Source: DASXMX01 sp036794395
GTDB lineage: Bacteria > Planctomycetota > Phycisphaerae > Tepidisphaerales > Tepidisphaeraceae
Direction of reading: 5' to 3'
DNA: 18,165 bases
NCBI GenBank assembly: GCA_036794395.1
Contig: DAIRGS010000142.1
Span: 1 to 18,165, forward strand
Below, piece by piece: positions 13,960 to 18,165 of this stretch. The notes beneath the pieces are model-generated. The model was not told the DNA's origin. It worked only from the letters and a program-made list of their open reading frames with translations, and made no database searches. The position numbers and the translations under genes are program-made. Position 1 is the first letter of the stretch. The number at the start of each line of letters is the position of its first letter.

Positions 13960-14409
13960 ATGGCAATTATCACGTGTCCGAAATGTGGAACGAAAAACCG
14001 GGTGGACGAGAATCGGGCGGCGGCGACGCAGCCGGTTTGCGGGAAGTGCGGAGAGGAATTGTCGCTCAGCACACCCGGCGCGAGTGAAAACGGGCATCCG
14101 ATTACCGTCACCGATGCCAATTTCGATTCGGTGGTTGCCGATGCCCGGCCAGTGCTTGTGGACTTCTGGGCGGTCTGGTGCCCGCCTTGCCGGGCCATTG
14201 CCCCGGTACTTGAGCAACTCTCCAGCGAATCGGGCGGGAAGTATGTGATTGGAAAGCTCAACGTGGATGAGAACCAGCAATCCGCCTCAAAATTCCACAT
14301 TGAAGGCATCCCCACCCTCCTGATTTTCAAGAGCGGAAAGCTGGTGGATCGGTTGGTCGGCGCGCATCCGAAGCAAACCATTTCGCAGCATCTTCAAGCG
14401 CAGCTTTGA
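13960..14409 (+). CDS. trxC: TrxC-like thioredoxin with N-terminal zinc-binding motif
   Basis: 149 residues from the ATG at 13960. The N-terminal CPKC (6-9) and CGKC (27-30) form a predicted zinc site, which distinguishes thioredoxin 2 (TrxC) from TrxA. The thioredoxin domain follows, with the active site WCPPC (Cys74, Cys77) and the cis-proline loop EGIPTLLIF. The active site has Pro where classic TrxC has Gly, which can shift the redox potential. The protein should be cytoplasmic and reduce disulfides. The start at 13960 is preferred because GTGAGG sits about 5 bases upstream and the zinc motif then lies near the N-terminus as in relatives. An ATG at 13945 would add five residues and would suit a leaderless transcript from the TAAAAT box. 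Divergent from the ParD-like gene. Confidence 0.88.
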   Translation: MAIITCPKCGTKNRVDENRAAATQPVCGKCGEELSLSTPGASENGHPITVTDANFDSVVADARPVLVDFWAVWCPPCRAIAPVLEQLSSESGGKYVIGKLNVDENQQSASKFHIEGIPTLLIFKSGKLVDRLVGAHPKQTISQHLQAQL

Positions 14410-14445
14410 TTTACGGCATACCCGATAAAAACCCGAACTTCCTTC

Positions 14446-14475
14446 TTGACGTCCGGTAAGTGTTAGGGGTATAAT
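14446..14475 (+). promoter_or_regulatory. Strong promoter of the toroid gene
   Basis: TTGACG (14446-14451), an 18-base spacer and a perfect TATAAT (14470-14475) make this the best sigma-70-type promoter in the window. Transcription should start near 14482 and yield a leader of about 43 bases before the ATG at 14525, which has AAGGAG (14513-14518) 6 bases upstream. Confidence 0.75.
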
Positions 14476-14504
14476 TCATCCCTAACATACGCCTATCGGA
14501 TAGG
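14461..14504 (+). promoter_or_regulatory. Two palindromes over the -10 box and leader: candidate operators
   Basis: TGTTAGGG (14461-14468) and CCCTAACA (14480-14487) are perfect 8-base inverted arms separated by 11 bases that contain the whole TATAAT. A repressor dimer bound here would block RNA polymerase. A second palindrome, CCTATC-G-GATAGG (14492-14504), lies in the transcribed leader just before the ribosome binding site. No regulator gene of a recognised type is adjacent. Confidence 0.65.
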
Positions 14505-14524
14505 GGGTCAGGAAGGAGTCCGGC

Positions 14525-15112
14525 ATGATGACGGTTCGCCAGATCGAGCGGCACTGGGACGCAAAAGCATATGACAGACTTGTTGGTGATCTACTGACCG
14601 CCAGACCCGAGGGGTCATTGCGGCTGGGGGTGGATCTGAGCCGGTCGGTCTGCGGAGCGGCCTTGGCGGTCATCCGGCTGGATGAGCTCGATCAGGGGTA
14701 TGCAAAGATCTATCCCAAACTCATTCGATCGCTCGTCATGGCGCAAGAAGCCGACGGCGGATGGGGCGACTTGGTAACGACCGCCTTGTGCCTGCGTGCG
14801 CTGTTTTGCGGGCAGGGAAATGGTACGGCAATCGATCATGGCCTGAAGTATCTGGCGGACCTTCAAAAGACCGAAGGCATCTGGCCGCACGTCCCGATCA
14901 GGCGAATGCCCTCAGACCCGTACATTTCGGCCCTGGTCATGTATGAGCTGGGTGACCAGGCCGCCTTTCGTCGCGCGGTTCGGCTGGAGGATGCGACGCA
15001 TTGGTTCGCCGCAAATGAATCCTCCTTGGACGATGAGACCCGTCAACTTTGGAATCGAGCAAGAGTGCGGTGTCGATTGGGGATGCGAACAGTACAAATG
15101 AGTTTGTGCTAA
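14525..15112 (+). CDS. Small alpha/alpha-toroid (prenyltransferase/squalene-cyclase repeat-like) protein
   Basis: 195 residues (ATG ATG start with AAGGAG 6 bases upstream). Two repeat units resemble the QW-type motifs of the terpene cyclase/prenyltransferase toroid fold: residues 70-95 with QEADGGWGD, and residues 107-142 with LQKTEGIWPHVP followed by a helix. True squalene-hopene cyclases are over 600 residues and have a DXDD motif, which is absent, so this is only a partial toroid or a single-domain relative; enzymatic activity is doubtful. There is no signal peptide or membrane segment. It sits alone behind a strong promoter overlapped by a perfect palindrome, so its expression is probably switched by a specific repressor. 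The assignment is to a fold, not a function. Confidence 0.55.
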   Translation: MMTVRQIERHWDAKAYDRLVGDLLTARPEGSLRLGVDLSRSVCGAALAVIRLDELDQGYAKIYPKLIRSLVMAQEADGGWGDLVTTALCLRALFCGQGNGTAIDHGLKYLADLQKTEGIWPHVPIRRMPSDPYISALVMYELGDQAAFRRAVRLEDATHWFAANESSLDDETRQLWNRARVRCRLGMRTVQMSLC

Positions 15113-15172
15113 TGAGTGGTTTGGAATTTGGCTGCGGGAGCGCCCTCACAACCACGCGCCCGTGGACATTGA

Positions 15173-15252
15173 GTTTCGTCGCGACCTTGGTAGGGTGAGT
15201 TTTCCTTGAGGGTGGGAGGGAAAAGTGCCCCCCTTCCGGGTCGCGGCGAAAC
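15173..15252. repeat. Long-range inverted repeat forming a possible structured RNA or repeat element
   Basis: GTTTCGTCGCGACC (15173-15186) and GGTCGCGGCGAAAC (15239-15252) pair at 13 of 14 positions plus one G-U, enclosing 52 bases. Inside, TTTTCC (15200-15205 region) can pair with the GGAAAA of the run near 15219-15224. The block lies in the 280-bp gap between the toroid gene and proC, with no reading frame. It could be a hairpin repeat or a non-coding RNA; no known family is recognised. Confidence 0.5.
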
Positions 15253-15270
15253 AGCCTATGCAAATCAATG

Positions 15271-15335
15271 GGTTGGGACCGGGGAACTCGAACCTCGCAC
15301 GCGCCCATCAATCCCGCAGATTATGGGTTTAGACG
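15271..15335 (-). other. tRNA-like fragment, no complete cloverleaf
   Basis: The reverse strand contains GGTTCGAGTTCC (a T-arm-like sequence) about 25 bases after CCCATAATCTGCGGG (resembling a CAT-anticodon arm). The T-stem and anticodon stem are poorly paired, no D-arm is found, and the acceptor ends do not match. It is best regarded as a decayed tRNA remnant, possibly left by integration, or a coincidence. Confidence 0.25.
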
Positions 15336-15355
15336 TTTCCGATGATCATATGTGT

Positions 15356-15384
15356 TTGACCCCCATCAGCGCCCCCGCCACAAT
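15356..15384 (+). promoter_or_regulatory. Candidate proC promoter
   Basis: TTGACC (15356-15361), a 17-base spacer and CACAAT (15379-15384) lie so that the -10 box ends 8 bases before the proC ATG at 15393. proC has no Shine-Dalgarno, so a leaderless or nearly leaderless transcript is predicted. Confidence 0.45.
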
Positions 15385-15392
15385 CGTCTGTT

Positions 15393-16205
15393 ATGGCTGT
15401 GGAACTTGGCATTTTGGGTGCGGGAAATATGGCGGAGGCGATTGTCGGCGGAGTAATCGGCGCGGGGGTGCTCAAGGCCGATCAGATTCGGGCATCAGAT
15501 GTTTCGTTAGAGCGTAGGGATGTTTTTGAGAAGCGGTTTGGTATTTCAACCAGCGACGACAATCGCGTGGTGGCGGGCGATGCCCGCATTCTGCTGTTGA
15601 GCGTGAAGCCCCAACATATGGCCGCTCTGCTGGAAAGCATCGCGGACGTTGTTCGGCCCGGCACACTGATCGTGTCCATCGCCGCGGGCATCAGTTCGGT
15701 CTTCATCGAGAAGCATTTGGGGCCGCGTAGTGAATGGCACGTTATTCGGACGATGCCCAACACCCCCATGCTGATTGGCGAGGGAATGGTAGCGCTGGCG
15801 CGCGGCCGACATGCGACCGAGGATGATGCACGCAAAGCGCGCAAACTTTTTGAGGCAGCGGCGGATGTGGTGGATGTGGAAGAAGATAAGCTCGACGCCG
15901 TTACTGGGGTGAGCGGCTCGGGACCGGCTTATTTCTTTTATCTGGTTGAGCAGATGATCAAGGCGGGGTCAGAACTTGGATTAAGTGATGCGCACGCGCG
16001 TCAGCTAGCCGTCAAGACGGCTTTGGGTGCTGCGAAGATGCTGGCCAAGTCCACCGAAACACCCCAAGAGCTACGCCGACGCGTCACCAGCCCAAATGGT
16101 ACGACCCACGCGGCGATTACGCATTTGGAGAAGCATGACTGGGCTGCCACCACGGTGGAGGCAGTGAAGGCCGCCGCCCGACGCAGCAAGGAGTTGGGAA
16201 GCTGA
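15393..16205 (+). CDS. proC: Pyrroline-5-carboxylate reductase
   Basis: 270 residues, the family's usual length. It catalyses the last step of proline synthesis, NAD(P)H-dependent reduction of 1-pyrroline-5-carboxylate. Evidence: N-terminal Rossmann motif GILGAGNMAEAIVGG, the SVKPQ segment, RTMPNTP, and the C-terminal dimerisation domain with SGSGPAYFFYLVEQM and RRRVTSPNGTTHAAI, which are signature sequences of ProC. The ATG at 15393 gives the standard N-terminus (MAVELGILGAG). No Shine-Dalgarno precedes it, but a promoter-like pair ends 8 bases upstream. It is a single gene with no other proline genes in the window. Cytoplasmic, expected decamer. Confidence 0.95.
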   Translation: MAVELGILGAGNMAEAIVGGVIGAGVLKADQIRASDVSLERRDVFEKRFGISTSDDNRVVAGDARILLLSVKPQHMAALLESIADVVRPGTLIVSIAAGISSVFIEKHLGPRSEWHVIRTMPNTPMLIGEGMVALARGRHATEDDARKARKLFEAAADVVDVEEDKLDAVTGVSGSGPAYFFYLVEQMIKAGSELGLSDAHARQLAVKTALGAAKMLAKSTETPQELRRRVTSPNGTTHAAITHLEKHDWAATTVEAVKAAARRSKELGS

Positions 16206-16377
16206 GCGGATGAGCCCGCCACAGGATATGGGGTGCGGTACTTTTTTGCTTCCAAGCCCGACAATTGGCTTGTGAGACCCTATCTGGTCGATAAAATCCT
16301 GTTGGCCGGGTGCGTGATCGGCTGCCGTTGAGGCGACCGGCCTTGAAGCCATGGATGGCGTTCAGCGGGTTTGACTC

Positions 16378-17019
16378 ATGCTCAAATGGATTGTCTTAAT
16401 AATGCTGGTCCTCTGGGCTGGCGGATGTGCCTCAGTCTACCCTCAGGCGCACCCCGCCCAACCGGTCGCGGTTTACCTCGCGGATTACGGCATTCACTCC
16501 AGCCTGATCATCCCCAATGGGGATGGGCGATTTGTCGAATATGCGTATGGCGATTGGAACTACGCGGCGTTAAATCACGATTGGCCCAATGATGCCCTTG
16601 GTGCCTTGCTGATCTCGTTCAAATCGACTCTTGGGCGAAGATTCATTGAACCGGCGCCGGGCGAGACGGCACCGCACCCGCTGCATCCGGCTCCAAAAAC
16701 GCTCCAGCTCGTGTACAACCCGCGCGAAGGTGTTGAACGCGTTCGAAATGAGTTGGATGAGCGCTACCGGCGCGATGCGACAATCGTGGTACACAATCCC
16801 GAGAATGACATGGATTTTGTGCCGGACCACATGCACTACTCGTTTTGGAACAACTGCAACGACCTGACCGCCCATTGCCTTCGCGGCATGGGTTGCGAGA
16901 TCCGTGGCGTGGTGGGTTTCTCCAAGTTTTTCGTCGCAAAAAATCAGCCCGATGTGGTGCCCGAAACAGACTCCCCCGGCTCACTGGCCGGGGCGCTTCC
17001 GACTGCACGGGCCAATTAA
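16378..17019 (+). CDS. DUF2459-like lipoprotein
   Basis: 213 residues. The N-terminus MLKWIVLIMLVLWAGGC is a lipoprotein signal with Cys17 as the probable lipidation site (lipobox AGGC, slightly off consensus). The mature part matches the DUF2459 pattern: DYGIHSSLI (His40), FVEYAYGDWNY, and near the C-terminus HYSFWNNCNDLTAHCLRGMGCEIRG (Cys160, His166). The pairing of a conserved His in the first block with a Cys in NNCN suggests a papain/NlpC-like thiol fold; this is inference and the family has no firm function. The protein should be anchored in a membrane facing the periplasm. No Shine-Dalgarno is evident before the ATG. Convergent with purN, with 10 bp between stops. Confidence 0.75.
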   Translation: MLKWIVLIMLVLWAGGCASVYPQAHPAQPVAVYLADYGIHSSLIIPNGDGRFVEYAYGDWNYAALNHDWPNDALGALLISFKSTLGRRFIEPAPGETAPHPLHPAPKTLQLVYNPREGVERVRNELDERYRRDATIVVHNPENDMDFVPDHMHYSFWNNCNDLTAHCLRGMGCEIRGVVGFSKFFVAKNQPDVVPETDSPGSLAGALPTARAN

Positions 17020-17029
17020 TTAATAGTTT

Positions 17030-17659
17030 TTAGTCCGGGAGGATGCTCACGCGTCGGCCTTCGGTTTTGAGCCGGCCTTGTTGGTAGAGGCGGATGGCTT
17101 CAGGGTAGGCGATTTTTTCTTCTTCGAATACGCGGTGGGCCAGATCCTCGGCAGAGTCGTCGTCCAGAACGGGGCAGGCCCTTTGGATAATGATGGGGCC
17201 GGTATCGTAGGAATCGTCGACAAAGTGAACGGTGCAGCCGCTGAGTTTACAGCCGTGGGCTAGGACGGCTTCGTGAACTTTCCGCCCATACATGCCCCTG
17301 CCGCCGAAGCCGGGCAGCAGCGCGGGATGGATGTTCATCGCCCGGCCACGATAGCGCTCGGGCAAATCCAGCAGGCATAGCCAGCCCGCAAGTACCACCA
17401 GGTCGGCGTGTGATTCGTCCACGAATTGAAAGACCTGTCGGCTGAAGGATGCGCAATCCGCAAACTGACGACGATCGACGACCGCTGTCGGGATGCCGGC
17501 CTTTTTAGCGCGCTCGACCCCGATCAGTTCAGGACGTGAGCCGATCACGATCGAGACCCGGGCGTTGAGTGTGCGCGTAGCGATCTGGTCGATGAGGTTT
17601 TGCAGCGTTGTACCGGAGCCACTGACGAGCACGGCGAGGTTCAGAGATGAGTCGGCCAT
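17030..17659 (-). CDS. purN: Phosphoribosylglycinamide formyltransferase (GART)
   Basis: 209 residues, the usual PurN length. It transfers a formyl group from 10-formyl-tetrahydrofolate to GAR in purine synthesis. Key features are LAVLVSGSGTTLQNLID at the N-terminus (phosphate-binding loop) and the catalytic set Asn109, His111 (MNIHPALLPGFGG) and Asp149 (TVHFVDDSYDTGPII), equivalent to the Asn/His/Asp triad of the E. coli enzyme. The ATG at 17659 gives the expected start (MADSSLNLAVLVSGSG); no Shine-Dalgarno is seen. It stands alone, without purM, which often neighbours it. Confidence 0.95.
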   Translation of the reverse strand: MADSSLNLAVLVSGSGTTLQNLIDQIATRTLNARVSIVIGSRPELIGVERAKKAGIPTAVVDRRQFADCASFSRQVFQFVDESHADLVVLAGWLCLLDLPERYRGRAMNIHPALLPGFGGRGMYGRKVHEAVLAHGCKLSGCTVHFVDDSYDTGPIIIQRACPVLDDDSAEDLAHRVFEEEKIAYPEAIRLYQQGRLKTEGRRVSILPD

Positions 17660-17927
17660 GCGTTACGCGCAATGTCATCGTGTGGCACAGCCGCCCATGG
17701 CCAATGCCATCAATCTAAGGTTTTCCATCATTCCGCGCCCGGCGCGCTTTGCAGCCGCTCGCGCATGGCACGGCCCTCGGTCACAAGGGTGTCATTCAAG
17801 CCGCGGATGCCAACTATCGGGCGCGCCCTTCAGCAGGTCAAGGCGCAGTTTGGATCCGGCCGTCACTTCTCCCGACATCCGACATATCAGTCGATTTCCG
17901 CGACTTCGACAAGACGCTCGAAGTCAA
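17660..17927. other. Intergenic region upstream of purN, no recognised gene
   Basis: No recognisable gene, tRNA or clear promoter was found. A short forward frame (17749-17937) ends in a sequence reading DISVDFRDFDKTLEVKGP, whose stop codon lies in the end of the adjoining repeat element. It lacks a ribosome binding site and any known motif, so I do not call it a gene. Confidence 0.4.
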
Positions 17928-18139
17928 GGGTCCGTGACACTTTAGGCGGCCTTCTTCTCCCTCCACCGGTACGCCGGGGGAGGGTTGGGGAGGGGGTTGT
18001 TCTTTGATTGGTCGGCCAATTCTCGCATGACAGCCAAGCCCCCTCCCTACCCGCTCGCGGGCAGTCGCCAATTCCGCTCGCTTCCCCCGGCGTACCGGTG
18101 GAGGGAAACAAAGGGCAGCCGCCGAAACTGTCACGCACC
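17928..18139. repeat. Complete palindromic REPIN/MITE-like element, about 212 bp
   Basis: Two arms in opposite orientation. The left arm (17928-18010) is the reverse complement of 3-85 at 80 of 83 positions. The right arm (about 18083-18139) repeats TCCCCCGGCGTACCGGTGGA and ends in GTCACGCACC. The outer ends form imperfect terminal inverted repeats (GGTCCGTGACACTTTAGGCGGC against the complement of the right end, with mismatches at about 4 of 22 positions). Each arm contains its own hairpin (17959-17984 in the left arm). It encodes no transposase, so any mobility would depend on a protein supplied elsewhere. Confidence 0.75.
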
Positions 18140-18165
18140 GTGCGCCGTGAAAAGGTGTCGTTCTC

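Noticed and set aside
13864..14280. Upstream extension of the ParD-like frame to a 231-residue protein
   Set aside because: The extension runs antisense through the thioredoxin gene and has no domain; the ribbon-helix-helix protein starts at 13863, just after a promoter.
16206..16245. T6 run after proC as an intrinsic terminator
   Set aside because: TTTTTT near 16240 is present, but no stable stem immediately precedes it; the small GCGG/CCGC stem is 20 bases earlier.
17672..18007. Forward frame of 111 residues upstream of purN
   Set aside because: No ribosome binding site or known motif, and it runs through the repeat element; it is more likely a frame opened by GC-rich non-coding DNA.

Overview
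The window looks like a chromosomal segment of a GC-rich planctomycete-type bacterium. The best evidence is the 854-residue protein at 3720-6284, which combines an N-terminal membrane-bound dehydrogenase-like propeller, HEAT-like repeats and a C-terminal CxxCH haem site; this architecture is characteristic of the Planctomycetes/Verrucomicrobia group. A secreted HEAT/TPR protein, a ChlI-like AAA+ ATPase and many intergenic hairpin repeats fit that picture. No phage, plasmid, CRISPR, transposase or complete tRNA/rRNA gene was seen.

Layout, left to right. Bases 3-85 are one arm of a dispersed palindromic repeat. ptsN (196-657, +) converges on a reverse-strand block: a PilZ-domain protein (730-1530), hslU (1610-2947) and a Phd/YefM-VapC toxin-antitoxin pair (2991-3637). 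Divergent from this pair, and sharing an 82-bp intergenic region with it, is the haem-binding dehydrogenase-like gene (3720-6284). After a repeat-bearing spacer come a ChlI-like AAA+ ATPase (6601-8034), a hemolysin III family membrane protein (8077-8730), and a large exported HEAT/TPR protein (8826-11435). Next are a second VapBC-type module (11496-12265), a divergent uronate isomerase-family protein (12337-13572), an orphan ParD-like antitoxin on the reverse strand (13585-13863), a TrxC-like thioredoxin (13960-14409), and a small alpha/alpha-toroid protein behind a striking promoter/operator (14525-15112). The right part holds a structured intergenic region with a tRNA-like scrap, proC (15393-16205), a DUF2459-like lipoprotein (16378-17019), purN (17030-17659, -), and a complete palindromic repeat element of about 212 bp (17928-18139).

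How the genes relate. Most are single housekeeping or accessory genes rather than one pathway: nitrogen/PTS-type regulation, c-di-GMP sensing, protein quality control, redox, proline and purine synthesis. The accessory layer is three toxin-antitoxin-type loci (one lacking its toxin) plus at least three families of intergenic hairpin repeats. No clear new multi-gene system is visible. The most unusual signals are: antitoxin promoters placed so that the start codon coincides with the predicted transcription start; a perfect 8+8 operator over the -10 box of the toroid gene; an hslU without hslV, placed behind a toxin-antitoxin pair; and near-identical 83-bp repeats in opposite orientation at the two ends of the window.
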